64,000 nucleotides of DNA from a virus, in IMG/VR virus record IMGVR_UViG_3300027969_000097, positions 1-64,000 of that record, one strand, 5' to 3'. Below are positions 26,682 through 37,901 of the stretch, in pieces (position 1 is the stretch's first letter; every line of letters begins with the position of its first letter). Position numbers and translations under genes: made by a program. The notes under the pieces are model-generated. The model did no database searches and was not told the DNA's origin. It was given only the letters and a program-made list of their open reading frames with translations.

Positions 26682-29600
26682 ATGGCAGAATTTAAACTAG
26701 GTAGAATTAAGTTTGTTTATCAAGGTGCATGGAGTCAAAACTTTGCATACGTAGTGGATGACGTGGTTACTGTAAGCGGTAAAACCTACATTTGCGTGGT
26801 AAGTCATACTTCTACAAATACAACAACTGGATTTGCTACAGATTTAGCTTTCAATCCAACCAAGTGGAATATTGTTGCTGAAGGCCAACTATGGCGCGGA
26901 AGCTGGACTAACAACACGTATTATAATTCAGGCGACTTAATTCAATACGGCGGATTAGTTTATACTGCTAACACAGCACATACTAGTGTTGCTACTAACG
27001 CACCATTAACTGTAACAGGCGCATCTGGATCAGGGTCTGTAGTTACCATTACGTTTGCGTCACAAATTGTTCAGCCGTTTTTAGTTGGATCCAGTATTAC
27101 AGTTGCAGGCATTACTACTACTGCCAGTGGATATAATGCAACCGCAACTGTTACAGCATGTACAACAACTAGTGTAAGTTATGCAAATGCTACTAGTGCA
27201 ACATATACAAGCGGTGGTACTATTGTTGGTACACTACAAACAGGTTTAGAAACAGATCAAAGCAAGTGGGATGTATTTGCACAAGCATTTAGTTGGAATA
27301 ATGCATGGGCAATCAATACACGTTATAAAGTTCGTGATTTAATTTATTATGGCGGACAAACTTATGTTTGTAATGCCGCACACGTTTCAGCAAATACTCT
27401 AGCACTTGGCCTTGAAAATGATCAAAGCAAGTGGGACTCATTTAATGCTGGATTTTTATACACAGGTAATTTTGCAGGTAGCACACGTTATAGATTAAAC
27501 GATATCGTTCGTTACGGTGCTGACTTATGGATTTGCACAACTCAACACTCAAGTACTTCAACTTTTGATGATACTAAATGGAGTATCTTTGTTAACGGAT
27601 TCCAATTTGAAAATAGTTGGACTGGCGGTACAACATACCAAATAGGTGATATGGTTACATATGGTGGCAACACATATACTGCTATACAAAACCATAGTAC
27701 TGTTCAAATTCCAAGTACAGCAACAGCTTACTGGCAACCATACACCTCTGGTTTTACTTACCAGGGCGATTATGCAGTAGCAACAGCATACAAAATAGGA
27801 AGCGTTGTTCGCACAGGCGGTTATACATACCTAGCATTGGTTGATAATGTACAAGCGGTTGTACAAGTTGTATCAACTACTAGCGGAACTAACGTAATTA
27901 ATTTAGCCGGTTCATTAAATATTACAGCGGCTAGTGTAACATCAACTACTGCCACATTAACGTATGCAAGTCAGCCAAGTATTCCATTTGTAGTTGGCCA
28001 AACTATCGTTGTTGCAGGTGTAACTAACACAGCATACAACGGAACATTCACAGTAACTGGTTCTCCCACTACAACTCAAGTACAATATACATTGTCTGGT
28101 TCTCCAGCAAGTTCAAGTGGTGGTACAGTAACATCAACAACTAGCGGATTAATTGTTAATGTTCCTATCAACGTTGCATCTAACGTTGGAAATTTATTAA
28201 CAACAAGTACATACTATGTACGTACAATCAATGCCACATCATTTACAGTTGGTACAACACCAAGTGCAGGCTCAGATTTTACTTTGGCCACAACTACTGC
28301 ACAAACAGTAGCGGCAACAACAGATCCAAGTCCTCCATTTGCAACATACTGGACTCGTTTAAATTCTGGTATTCGTTGGAACGCACAAGCACAATCGTTT
28401 ACTGGATTGTCTGGAACTAACATTATTGGTACTGGCTCAGGCGCAACCTTTAACGTCACAGTATCAGGAACAGTTTATACTGCGACAGTTGCAGGCGGCG
28501 GAACAGGTTACGCATCTACAAACACATTAAAAATTCTTGGTACAAGTTTAGGTGGTATTACACCAGCAAACGATTTAACAATTACAGTTAATACAGTATC
28601 TAGCGGTGTTATTCAAGCATTAGGTATTAGCGTTAGTGGCCAATCGGTAACATGGAAAACTGGCACAGCGTATGTATTAGGTGATGCAGTATTTTTTGGC
28701 GCAAATAGTTATATTTGCGTATTGGCGCATATTGGCGCATCGGGCAATCGTCCTGATGCAGATACAACAGCTACTTATTGGAACTTGTTAGCCAGCGGAA
28801 GTGAGCCAGCAGTTTTAACAACACAAGGCGATACATTCTTTTACGGTGTAAATGGTCCAACACGTTTACCAGTTGGCTCTGACGGACAAGTACTACGTGT
28901 AAGCGGAACTCAACCAGCTTGGCAATATTACGGTATCATTAATAATCTAGTATATGTTGCTCCTAGCGGAACTGACACATTAGGTAACGGGCAAGGATTA
29001 ACCATTGACAAGCCATGGCAGACTGTACGTTATGCGGCTAAACAAGTAGAAGATGGTTATCAAAATACTAGTGCGGCAATGTTACTTGCAAAAAATAAAC
29101 AATTTATTTTAAAAGAAGTTTCAAATTATGTAACTTATACTTACAAAGCTAGTGTAACAGGCACAAACACTGGAGCATTTACAACAGGAAATACAAGTGG
29201 GTTGTCTGTAGGAATGCCAATTAGATTCAGTGCGCAAACAGGCAGTATGACTATTGCTACGGTTGCTATCAGCAACACTACAACATATTATGTTCAATCA
29301 ATTACAGCAAATGCAAGTTTCACAGTAGCATCTACATATAACGGATCGGCATTAACTGCGGCTGGAACAGGTACTGCTACTGTTAGTTATTATACAAGTT
29401 TAGCAAGTGAAATTGAACGTGATGCAGGTTATGTGCTTGACGGTGTAATTTTTGACGTAAGCCACGGCGGCACAGCAAAAACTGTAACCAATGCTCGCGC
29501 ATATTTAAATTCTGCTGGAACAGGATACATCAACACTGCTACACAAAGTCAAATTCCACAATTTGTTGGCGCACAAACATACATGTCAACTTTAATTGGC

Positions 29601-32600
29601 AATGTATTAGCAAATACAGTACCTAGTAGCAATTATCAAACATTAAACAGTGTGGGTACAGTTGCAAGTCAAATAATTGACACAACTTTAACAGCTGAAA
29701 CTGGATCAACAGCGTTAGCACAATCATTAATTACAATCGTTACTAATGCGCTAACAGCAGGAGTGTCAACAAATATTCCTCCAGCAAGCCAACCAAATAC
29801 TACTATTAGTGTTAAGACAGGTACATTTAACGAAGTATTACCAATTGTTATTCCAAGCAATACTGCAATCGTCGGTGATGAATTGCGTAGTACTGTTATT
29901 CAACCACAAAGTGCTATTCCAGCATTGGTTAACGATAAATCAAAATCTATTAATGCGTTAAACAGAGTTAAAGCAATTGTATCAAGTGTTATGGCTAATA
30001 CAGCAGTAACTCCTAGTGCAAGTCACGCATACTCTTTTGCAACATTGACTGCAACTAGCACTGGCGGTACAAGCACAATTACATTTGCGTCGCAGGCAAC
30101 TGCTCCATTCGTAGTAGGTCAAAAGATTACAGTTAGTGGCGTTACACCAGTAGGATTTAACGGATCTAAAACAGTAACAGCTTGTACAACTACTAGTGTT
30201 TCGTTTACTGGCGGCACCGCCGGCCCACAAACTATTGCAGGTATTGTTACTAATCAAGACACAAGTTTGCCAGCAGGCGATACTGGAAGTTTAGCCGCAA
30301 CAACAAGCGTTGTTACCAATGTAAACTTAATGCAAGACATGTTGTTGAATGGACAAGCACAACAAATTGCTTACACATTTACTAATCCATCTAACTATAA
30401 CACAACGTACTTAGGTGGGTTTGGCGATGGTAAAGCACAGATTGTACAAAACTATCAATTTATTAAAGATGAAATATCAGCTTTCTTAAACACAAACTAT
30501 AATGCAGTGTGGACAGCATTAGGCGGCACAGGACAGGCACTATGTCAACGTGACGTTGGATATTTGCTAGATGCATTGCAATACGATATGACTTATGGTT
30601 GTAATAATCAAAGTTTAATTGCAGGCTCGAGCTACTATTCTTATTATGTATTAACTATTGCGCAAACAGAAAAAGTAGCTACAGTAGCGGCTTATAAACG
30701 TCTACAACAAGTTGTAAGTCAAATTGTTACTAAAGCATCAGTAGTTGTAAGTGCTGGTAACAGCACATCGCAAGTTACATCAGGATCTGCAGGTAGTGTA
30801 ACTGCCGCGGCTTTTGCGGCAGAACGTATTGGAGATACTGTATATTATCTTAACAACTCTAACGCTAATTCAAGTACTTGGGTTGGTACAGGAACTATTG
30901 CTACAACCGTACTAACATTGACAGCGGTGGCAAGTGGAACAGTGGTTCCTGCAACAGCAATAACAGGCACAGGTGTATCAATTGGTACATACATTATAGC
31001 ACAAGCAACATCAACGGCAAGTGCAATAGCAAGCCCTACGTATGCAAGCGGCGGCACTTCAGGCGCACAAACATTTGTAGTAAGTAGTGCGACTGGTATT
31101 GTAGCCGGCCAATTAGTTGTTGGTACTGGTGTACCAGCCGGTTCGTATGTTATTTCTTCATACACATCTGGTACAACAATTACATTAGTTGACTACTGGG
31201 GAAATCCAGCGTTGTTAACCACGCAAGCAACTGGTACATATAATTTTTACACACCAGGCGGCGTTGGAACTTACAATATTAACGTAAGTCAAACAGTAAC
31301 TCCTGCAATAACCATCACTGGCTCAAGCACAATTACTCCAGTAACAAGCGGTGCTATTAGTCTAGCAACAAGCGCATTACAAGCATCATTTAATTTAGTA
31401 CAAGCAAGAAAAACTGAAATTCAATCAGATGCAACAGTATGGGTACAAAAGTTCTATCAAACTTTAGCGTTCAATACTACTACTTGTTATAGAGATGCTG
31501 GCTACATTGTTGATGCGTTAAGTTATGACTTTGCATTAGGCACAAACTTTAACAGTATTATTTCAGCTAAATCATATTTTAGAGCTATTAGTTCTGCCCA
31601 AGTTGTTATTAATACTCAGTTAGCGGCCGAAGTAGGATCTATTAGATTTATAGGTTATAAGATTAGATCTATTGCAGGCGCAGGATCTGTTGTTCAAGTA
31701 CAAAATCTTGTTGATGACATTAACGAATATGTTGTTGGCGGAGCAGTTCCTCGCTTCTTTACATGGCCTGATTATACAGGTATTAGTGCTAACCCAGCGG
31801 CCGCGGCCAAAGTTATTTGGCGCAACAAGGCATTTATCCAAGCTGAAATTTCATCATTCTTAAGTACAAACTACAGTAGTGTTTGGACAAGTATTGTTCA
31901 AGCAACCTGTACACGTGACATTGGATATATTGTAGATGCTATCCGCTACGATTTAACATATGGCGGCAATTCTGCAAGCAAACAAGCTGGTATTGCATAT
32001 TATTCACGTTTGACTTCTGGATTCCAAATTGCTGGAACAGAAAAAGTTGCTACACTAGCGGCATATACATTGTTAGGAACATTGGTTAGTGCTATTGCAC
32101 AGAACGGTGCTTATAGCGCATTACAAGGTACTGTAAGTCGTGTATCAGCAACTGCATATGGTACAGGAACTGAAGGTACTGCGGCGGCCGCATTAGTAAC
32201 TATTGTTTATAATTATGTGGATCTTGGACTAACATCTGGCGCTCCACAAATTACAATTACAACTATTGCAGGTACTACTACATTTACTAGCGGCACACAC
32301 GGATTGGCTATAGGCGATGAAGTTATTCCGCAAACAACTGCTAACGGTTTAGTTGCTGGAACAATTTACTATGTTGCATCTATTCCATTAGGAACAACGT
32401 TTACATTAGCCGCAACATGGGGCGGCGCGGCTATAACAACATTTACTAACGGTACTGGATTAAGTATTGTTGCAGAAAAGACAAATAATCCAAGCATAAG
32501 TTGGGTAGCTACTACATTAAAAGATAGCACAACAACAATGTTAGGTTCTAAGTCTGCACTGCAAACAAGTATAACTTCTTATATTTCGACTAACTATCCA

Positions 32601-35600
32601 AACTTAGTATATAACAGTGCTACCTGCCAACGTGACATTGGATATGTGCTTGATGCAGTCGCATATGACTTTATGTTAGGTACTAACTTTAAAACTATTA
32701 AAGCCGCCATGGCATACTATCAAGCACAATCTGCTGTGGTAATTGCTTCGCAAAAAATGGCTACGTATTCAGCGTTTGGACAATTACAAACCTTGTTACA
32801 AACTACACTAGCAACAAATCCAACAGCACTAGCTAGAATGAACGCTGTTATGGCTACATTCCTTGCTATTGTAGATAAAGGTGTTGGAGAAACTCCGGAA
32901 ATTAATGGTACATTAACTTACAATAATTCATTGTCTACTATTCAAGGCGCCGAAGTATTACGTGCTAACAAATCATTTATAGCATCTGAGTTAGCGGCTT
33001 TTACAACAGCTAGCTACGGCGGCACAGTAACTACAACAACTGCTTCTACAGATTTGTTTACAGTGGGTGTAAATCATAACTTTACAGTTGGTGATCCTGT
33101 TGTATTTTCTGGAACGTTGATTACAAGTAGTGGTGTTACACTTGGAACAACTTATTATATTAAAACAATTCCAAGTCCTACAACATTCACAGTTAGTGCT
33201 ACCAGCGGAGGAACTACAGTTGACGTTACTGCTAACGGTAGCGGATCAACAATGTTTGTACGATATTCATATTCATTAGCAAAATGTCTTCGTGATTCAA
33301 ACTTGTTTATAGAAGCAATGGTTTATGATTTACAATATCCGGGCAACTATAAATCACTACGTGCGGCAGAATTATATGTTAATGCTGTTAAAGGTTCACA
33401 AGCATCAGACATGTTCCGTGTACGTAACGGTTCTGGATTAAGAAACTGTACACTAAGCGGATTAAGTGCAGGAATGACCAATGCTAATAGTTACGGTACT
33501 AAACGTCCAATGGCAGGAGCGTTCGTTGCTCTCGATCCAGGCTTTGGACCAAACGATAGCAATGTATGGGTCAACACTCGTTCACATTATTCACAAAACG
33601 TAACAATGTTTGGTACAGGATGTAGTGGTGCTAAGATTGATGCGGCATTACATGCTGGTGGCAACAAATCAATGGTTAAAAACGACTTTACAACAATTAT
33701 CAGTGATGGTATTGGAGTATGGTGTACAGGTGCTGGATCATTAACAGAATTAGTATCGGTGTTTAACTACTATGGTTACGCAGGTTATATGGCAGAACTA
33801 GGCGGACGTATCCGTGCTACTAACGGTAACAGCTCATATGGTACATATGGTGTTATTGCCGAAGGTGTTGATACTTACGAAACACCACTTTATGCAACAA
33901 TTAACAATCGTTATTTTGGCGCACAAGTTACTGCTGTTGTAACAGATCTTACAAACAAGATTTTACGTTTTGAATATGGTAATGCTGGTAGTAACTATTC
34001 CAACGTTGTTCCAACAATTAGCGGATCTGGATATAATGCTATCGCAGTCGGCGACGAATTCCGCGATGCGGCCTTGTTTGAAACAAGAACCATTGATAAC
34101 AATGACGGCACAAGTACAAGCGTAGGTGGTACAAGTTATGTAACAGCAACTAACAGTGCTCAAAGTGGCGACAAATACAGTATTACAATTGCGGCCACTG
34201 ATGCAGTATTAACTGGAGCATACAATGGTATGCGTGTTCAGATAACTGCTGGTTCAGGTGTTGGACAATATGCAAACATTTTAACTTACTTAAACGGCAC
34301 CAAAGTTGCTCAAGTAGTTAAAGATAGTTTTGCAACATTAACTGTAACAGGAACTACTACCACAGTATTACAAGTAGCAAGTACAGCTACATTGTATTTG
34401 AACATGCCAATTTATCTTGGCGCAACAACCGGCGTGGCATTGTCGGCTAATACTTTATATTTTGTTAAGACTATACCAGACGGCACAACATTTACAGTAT
34501 CGTCAACAAGCGGCGGCACGGCAATCACTGGTTTAACTGCAACAAGCGGTCAAACTATTAGTTTGTATGCGGCAGGATGGGATCATGTTGTTCCAGGAAC
34601 TACTATTGTTAACGCAATTGACTTGACTTCTGGTTATATCATTGAACCACGCATTAGTTATACTAGCCCAGGATTTACTAGTGTTGCAAAAACAATGCCA
34701 GCAACAGCAACTTGGTCAGCGGCCGCATATGGCAATGGACGATTTGTTGCAGTGGCGGCAGGCAGTACATCAACAGGATATAGTACAGATGGTTTAACAT
34801 GGGCAACTGCTGGAGCAAATACTGGAACTCAAAACTGGGTTGACGTAATATATGCTGGTGGTGAAGGTGCTGTTGCTACAGCAGTGGTTGGCGGCTTTGG
34901 CGGTACAGCGGCCGTATTAACTGCGGTATTAGGCACAGGACTTACTGCTAATCAAGTTGTTAGTGTAACTATTGTTAACGGTGGCGCAGGATTTACAACT
35001 CCTCCAACTATTGTGTTTACAAGTGCTAGTGGTGTTGGTGCAACAGCAACGGCTACTGTATTGAACGGCGCAATTGCAAGTATAACAATGACAATTAACG
35101 GTTCAGGTTACTTGACAGCACCAACAGTTACAGCCGCAGTTGATCGTGTATCTAGTGTTACAATGAATAGTTGGGGTAAAAACTATTATGGAACTCCAAC
35201 AGTGACATTTAGTAATCCAGGCGGCGTAACTACTCAAGCATGGGCGGCTACTACATCGGTAGCTCAAGGCACATATTTACTTACTGTGGATCAAAACATC
35301 TACTTGGTAACAAGTTCAGCGACATCAACAGGTGCTACTAAACCAGTTCATACAACTGGAAGTGCGGCCAACGGTACAGCAACATTGCAATATTATGCAA
35401 CAGCCGCGGCTGGTACAGCAGTGATGAGCAACTATGGTGTTCAATCTATCACAATGACCAACTATGGAAACAGTTACTCGACTGTTCCAACGGTTACTAT
35501 TAGAGATACAACAGCAAAATTTGTAACAATTGCTAACGGCGCGGCAGTAAGTGCATGGCAAGATGCTACAACACCAACAACAGCATGGACTGGTGGCGCT

Positions 35601-37541
35601 AGCACATCTTCTAAAACAGATTTGAATTCGCTAGCATACGGCGCAGGCCTATATATTGCAGTTGGCGGCACAAGCGGAACAGCAAGTGTTATAAGTTCTA
35701 CAGATCCAACTACAGGCGGATCATGGGTAGATCGTTCAAGTAATATTAATACTGCAAATGCATTAAGTACAGGTTCTTGGACTGCAATCACTTACGGTGC
35801 AGGCACATTCCTAGCAATTAACGGCGGCGGCGGTAATAAGACAGCATGGTGTACTGGTAATCCTCAATCTTGGACAGCAGGCGGAAACTTGCCAGCAAGC
35901 GGAAACTGGACCAGTGTTGCTTACGGTAACGGACGATTTGTAGCAATACAAAGTGGTTCTGCTGTAACTGCAATCAGTACAGACTTTGGCGTTACTTGGG
36001 TAAGTAGTCAAGCAAATGCATTCTCAGCACAGTTACCAAGCAGTCAAACATGGACTCGTATTAAGTACGGCCAAGGATTGTTTATGGCAATTGCGTCAAG
36101 CACTGCGGTGTGCGCTACAAGTCCAGATGGTATTAATTGGACTGTTAGAGCAATGCAAAGTTCAAGCAACTGGTTAGCACTGGCATTTGGTAACCCAAAT
36201 AATAATCCAACATGGATTGCGGCTTCTAATACTTCAGGTACACTTGGCCAATTTATTAAAACTGGTGCTCAGGCATTAGGTAGAGTAAAAGTTATTAGTG
36301 GAGTAGTTAATGAAGTTCGTACTATTGAACCAGGAAGCGGTTATTCAAAAGGTACTGCTACTGCTACAACAGTTACAACTAATTTAATTACAGCAGATCA
36401 AACATACAATTTAGTTGACAGTCAACCAATTGTGTTTACAGGTACAAGTGCAGGCGGCATTACTGCCAACACAACCTACTATGTTATTGGATCTACAATT
36501 ACAAGTACACAATTTAAAGTTAGTTTAACAGCAGGCAGTGCAACAGCAATACCATTGACTACAGCAACAATTAGTATGTCATGGCAAGCTAGTCCAATTG
36601 CTACACAAACTGATCCTAACAAAGTTAAAACAGCCGCAATTACGCAACGTATGGGTAATGGAGTATTAGGCAATCCAAGTTTCCCTAACAGAGGTACTAA
36701 TAATGCCACTGCTACTGCAAGCGTAGTAGGCGATGGGTATAGCGATTTGTATCAAACAAGTAGCTTTATTAACGTGAGCGGATTATATAGCTTACCACAA
36801 GCTGGTGCAAACATACAGTTCTCAACACTATCAACAAGCTATTATAAACTTGTTGCAGTAACTAATGTACTTGGTATTCCAGGAAACTATACAGCGCAGT
36901 TCCAAATTAATCCAGCATTGACAACTGCTACTGCTCCGATCCACGCAACATTAATTACTACTAAGTTGAAATACAGTCAAGTACGTTTAACTGGACATGA
37001 CTTCTTGTACATTGGTACTGGCGGCAAGGATAAAACAAATTATCCATATGTTGACCCAACAACTGCTATACAAGCTAATCAACAATTGTCTAGTGGCGGT
37101 GGACGAGTGTTCTTTACTTCAACTGACCAGGACGGTAACTTCAACGTTGGTAACTTGTTTGGAGTTCAACAGGCAACTGGTACTGCTACGTTGAACGCTA
37201 GTGCGTTTAACTTAGCTGGTCTACAGAGTTTGACATTGGGCGCGGTAACATTGGGCATTGGCTCAGCTACAATTACTCAATTCAGTACAGATCCGTACTT
37301 TACAGCTAATAGCGATAACATTGTTCCAACACAAAAAGCTATTAAATCGTATATTACGGCTCAAATTGGTGGCGGATCAAGCTCACTAAACGTAAATACA
37401 TTGACAGCGGGTCAAGTTTTCCTTGCAAATAACACTATTAGCAATACAACTGGCGCACAGATCAAAGTAACAAGTAAAATGAATTTCGTGGGCGGTATCG
37501 ACGGATCACCCGTTGCCCTTGGATTCTTTATGCAACGATAA
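26682..37541 (+). CDS. Giant modular adhesin/fibre protein (3619 aa)
   Basis: Paralogue of the preceding gene with the same order of parts: N-terminal CBM5/12-like W/Y repeats (about 10-720), YVAPSGTDTLGNGQGLTIDK (about 757), beta-helix, a YGNG/DG.TW propeller-like region (about 2680-3180), and the C-terminal STDQDGNFNVGNLFG/PTQKAIKSYITAQ module. The main difference is an insertion of roughly 1150 residues (about 1075-2240) between VGDELRSTVIQP and MFRVRNGSGLRN. This insert holds five copies of C-x-R-D-x-G/N-x(4)-[DE]A-x-x-YD; a related segment lies just upstream at about 914. Three copies of a V-G-Q-x-I-x-V-x-G-V-T module and several 'TYYV' repeats are also present. At about 380 kDa it is the largest product here and is presumably a trimeric fibre or spike for surface binding. 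No catalytic site is claimed. Confidence 0.85.
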   Translation: MAEFKLGRIKFVYQGAWSQNFAYVVDDVVTVSGKTYICVVSHTSTNTTTGFATDLAFNPTKWNIVAEGQLWRGSWTNNTYYNSGDLIQYGGLVYTANTAHTSVATNAPLTVTGASGSGSVVTITFASQIVQPFLVGSSITVAGITTTASGYNATATVTACTTTSVSYANATSATYTSGGTIVGTLQTGLETDQSKWDVFAQAFSWNNAWAINTRYKVRDLIYYGGQTYVCNAAHVSANTLALGLENDQSKWDSFNAGFLYTGNFAGSTRYRLNDIVRYGADLWICTTQHSSTSTFDDTKWSIFVNGFQFENSWTGGTTYQIGDMVTYGGNTYTAIQNHSTVQIPSTATAYWQPYTSGFTYQGDYAVATAYKIGSVVRTGGYTYLALVDNVQAVVQVVSTTSGTNVINLAGSLNITAASVTSTTATLTYASQPSIPFVVGQTIVVAGVTNTAYNGTFTVTGSPTTTQVQYTLSGSPASSSGGTVTSTTSGLIVNVPINVASNVGNLLTTSTYYVRTINATSFTVGTTPSAGSDFTLATTTAQTVAATTDPSPPFATYWTRLNSGIRWNAQAQSFTGLSGTNIIGTGSGATFNVTVSGTVYTATVAGGGTGYASTNTLKILGTSLGGITPANDLTITVNTVSSGVIQALGISVSGQSVTWKTGTAYVLGDAVFFGANSYICVLAHIGASGNRPDADTTATYWNLLASGSEPAVLTTQGDTFFYGVNGPTRLPVGSDGQVLRVSGTQPAWQYYGIINNLVYVAPSGTDTLGNGQGLTIDKPWQTVRYAAKQVEDGYQNTSAAMLLAKNKQFILKEVSNYVTYTYKASVTGTNTGAFTTGNTSGLSVGMPIRFSAQTGSMTIATVAISNTTTYYVQSITANASFTVASTYNGSALTAAGTGTATVSYYTSLASEIERDAGYVLDGVIFDVSHGGTAKTVTNARAYLNSAGTGYINTATQSQIPQFVGAQTYMSTLIGNVLANTVPSSNYQTLNSVGTVASQIIDTTLTAETGSTALAQSLITIVTNALTAGVSTNIPPASQPNTTISVKTGTFNEVLPIVIPSNTAIVGDELRSTVIQPQSAIPALVNDKSKSINALNRVKAIVSSVMANTAVTPSASHAYSFATLTATSTGGTSTITFASQATAPFVVGQKITVSGVTPVGFNGSKTVTACTTTSVSFTGGTAGPQTIAGIVTNQDTSLPAGDTGSLAATTSVVTNVNLMQDMLLNGQAQQIAYTFTNPSNYNTTYLGGFGDGKAQIVQNYQFIKDEISAFLNTNYNAVWTALGGTGQALCQRDVGYLLDALQYDMTYGCNNQSLIAGSSYYSYYVLTIAQTEKVATVAAYKRLQQVVSQIVTKASVVVSAGNSTSQVTSGSAGSVTAAAFAAERIGDTVYYLNNSNANSSTWVGTGTIATTVLTLTAVASGTVVPATAITGTGVSIGTYIIAQATSTASAIASPTYASGGTSGAQTFVVSSATGIVAGQLVVGTGVPAGSYVISSYTSGTTITLVDYWGNPALLTTQATGTYNFYTPGGVGTYNINVSQTVTPAITITGSSTITPVTSGAISLATSALQASFNLVQARKTEIQSDATVWVQKFYQTLAFNTTTCYRDAGYIVDALSYDFALGTNFNSIISAKSYFRAISSAQVVINTQLAAEVGSIRFIGYKIRSIAGAGSVVQVQNLVDDINEYVVGGAVPRFFTWPDYTGISANPAAAAKVIWRNKAFIQAEISSFLSTNYSSVWTSIVQATCTRDIGYIVDAIRYDLTYGGNSASKQAGIAYYSRLTSGFQIAGTEKVATLAAYTLLGTLVSAIAQNGAYSALQGTVSRVSATAYGTGTEGTAAAALVTIVYNYVDLGLTSGAPQITITTIAGTTTFTSGTHGLAIGDEVIPQTTANGLVAGTIYYVASIPLGTTFTLAATWGGAAITTFTNGTGLSIVAEKTNNPSISWVATTLKDSTTTMLGSKSALQTSITSYISTNYPNLVYNSATCQRDIGYVLDAVAYDFMLGTNFKTIKAAMAYYQAQSAVVIASQKMATYSAFGQLQTLLQTTLATNPTALARMNAVMATFLAIVDKGVGETPEINGTLTYNNSLSTIQGAEVLRANKSFIASELAAFTTASYGGTVTTTTASTDLFTVGVNHNFTVGDPVVFSGTLITSSGVTLGTTYYIKTIPSPTTFTVSATSGGTTVDVTANGSGSTMFVRYSYSLAKCLRDSNLFIEAMVYDLQYPGNYKSLRAAELYVNAVKGSQASDMFRVRNGSGLRNCTLSGLSAGMTNANSYGTKRPMAGAFVALDPGFGPNDSNVWVNTRSHYSQNVTMFGTGCSGAKIDAALHAGGNKSMVKNDFTTIISDGIGVWCTGAGSLTELVSVFNYYGYAGYMAELGGRIRATNGNSSYGTYGVIAEGVDTYETPLYATINNRYFGAQVTAVVTDLTNKILRFEYGNAGSNYSNVVPTISGSGYNAIAVGDEFRDAALFETRTIDNNDGTSTSVGGTSYVTATNSAQSGDKYSITIAATDAVLTGAYNGMRVQITAGSGVGQYANILTYLNGTKVAQVVKDSFATLTVTGTTTTVLQVASTATLYLNMPIYLGATTGVALSANTLYFVKTIPDGTTFTVSSTSGGTAITGLTATSGQTISLYAAGWDHVVPGTTIVNAIDLTSGYIIEPRISYTSPGFTSVAKTMPATATWSAAAYGNGRFVAVAAGSTSTGYSTDGLTWATAGANTGTQNWVDVIYAGGEGAVATAVVGGFGGTAAVLTAVLGTGLTANQVVSVTIVNGGAGFTTPPTIVFTSASGVGATATATVLNGAIASITMTINGSGYLTAPTVTAAVDRVSSVTMNSWGKNYYGTPTVTFSNPGGVTTQAWAATTSVAQGTYLLTVDQNIYLVTSSATSTGATKPVHTTGSAANGTATLQYYATAAAGTAVMSNYGVQSITMTNYGNSYSTVPTVTIRDTTAKFVTIANGAAVSAWQDATTPTTAWTGGASTSSKTDLNSLAYGAGLYIAVGGTSGTASVISSTDPTTGGSWVDRSSNINTANALSTGSWTAITYGAGTFLAINGGGGNKTAWCTGNPQSWTAGGNLPASGNWTSVAYGNGRFVAIQSGSAVTAISTDFGVTWVSSQANAFSAQLPSSQTWTRIKYGQGLFMAIASSTAVCATSPDGINWTVRAMQSSSNWLALAFGNPNNNPTWIAASNTSGTLGQFIKTGAQALGRVKVISGVVNEVRTIEPGSGYSKGTATATTVTTNLITADQTYNLVDSQPIVFTGTSAGGITANTTYYVIGSTITSTQFKVSLTAGSATAIPLTTATISMSWQASPIATQTDPNKVKTAAITQRMGNGVLGNPSFPNRGTNNATATASVVGDGYSDLYQTSSFINVSGLYSLPQAGANIQFSTLSTSYYKLVAVTNVLGIPGNYTAQFQINPALTTATAPIHATLITTKLKYSQVRLTGHDFLYIGTGGKDKTNYPYVDPTTAIQANQQLSSGGGRVFFTSTDQDGNFNVGNLFGVQQATGTATLNASAFNLAGLQSLTLGAVTLGIGSATITQFSTDPYFTANSDNIVPTQKAIKSYITAQIGGGSSSLNVNTLTAGQVFLANNTISNTTGAQIKVTSKMNFVGGIDGSPVALGFFMQR

Positions 37542-37559
37542 AAATGGAGAATATATAAC

Positions 37560-37886
37560 ATGGCAACAGGAAGAGTAGCAACGTCAGTGATTTCAAACGG
37601 TAGTGCTTTACAATCACTTTATCAAGTTCCGGCAGGATATTATGGAGTGTACAACATTTCATTTTGTAACTACGGAGCAACATCAACTACAATTAGAATG
37701 GCAATCAGCACTTCTAACAGCGCACCAGGTGCAGGCGAATACTATGAATATGGTACAGTTATTGCGGCCGGCGGCGTGTTTGAACGTACTGGATTAGTAG
37801 CCCAGGCAGGTTTGTACGTTGTTGTATGGTCTACTTCAACATCCGTAGCAGTTAATGTCTACGGTATTGAAACATCAACATCATAA
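37560..37886 (+). CDS. Small virion protein between fibre genes
   Basis: 108 residues. It resembles the compact beta-sandwich proteins found beside phage fibre genes: VISNGSALQSLYQVPAGYYG, a middle NISFCNYGATSTTIRMAIS strand pair, GTVIAAGGVFERTGLVAQAG, and a final VVVWSTSTSVAVNVYGIE. Nearly identical architecture is seen in many tailed phages, where such proteins are annotated only as structural. It is preceded by TGGAGA and sits 18 bases after the giant fibre gene. A head-fibre or tip-adaptor role is possible but unproven. Confidence 0.75.
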   Translation: MATGRVATSVISNGSALQSLYQVPAGYYGVYNISFCNYGATSTTIRMAISTSNSAPGAGEYYEYGTVIAAGGVFERTGLVAQAGLYVVVWSTSTSVAVNVYGIETSTS

Positions 37887-37901
37887 TAGTGAGAGAATAT
37901 A

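Noticed and set aside
18261-37541. Enzymatic pectate-lyase or sialidase activity of the giant proteins
   Set aside because: The beta-helix and propeller-like patterns resemble such enzymes, but I could not identify catalytic residues, so only binding/structural roles are proposed.
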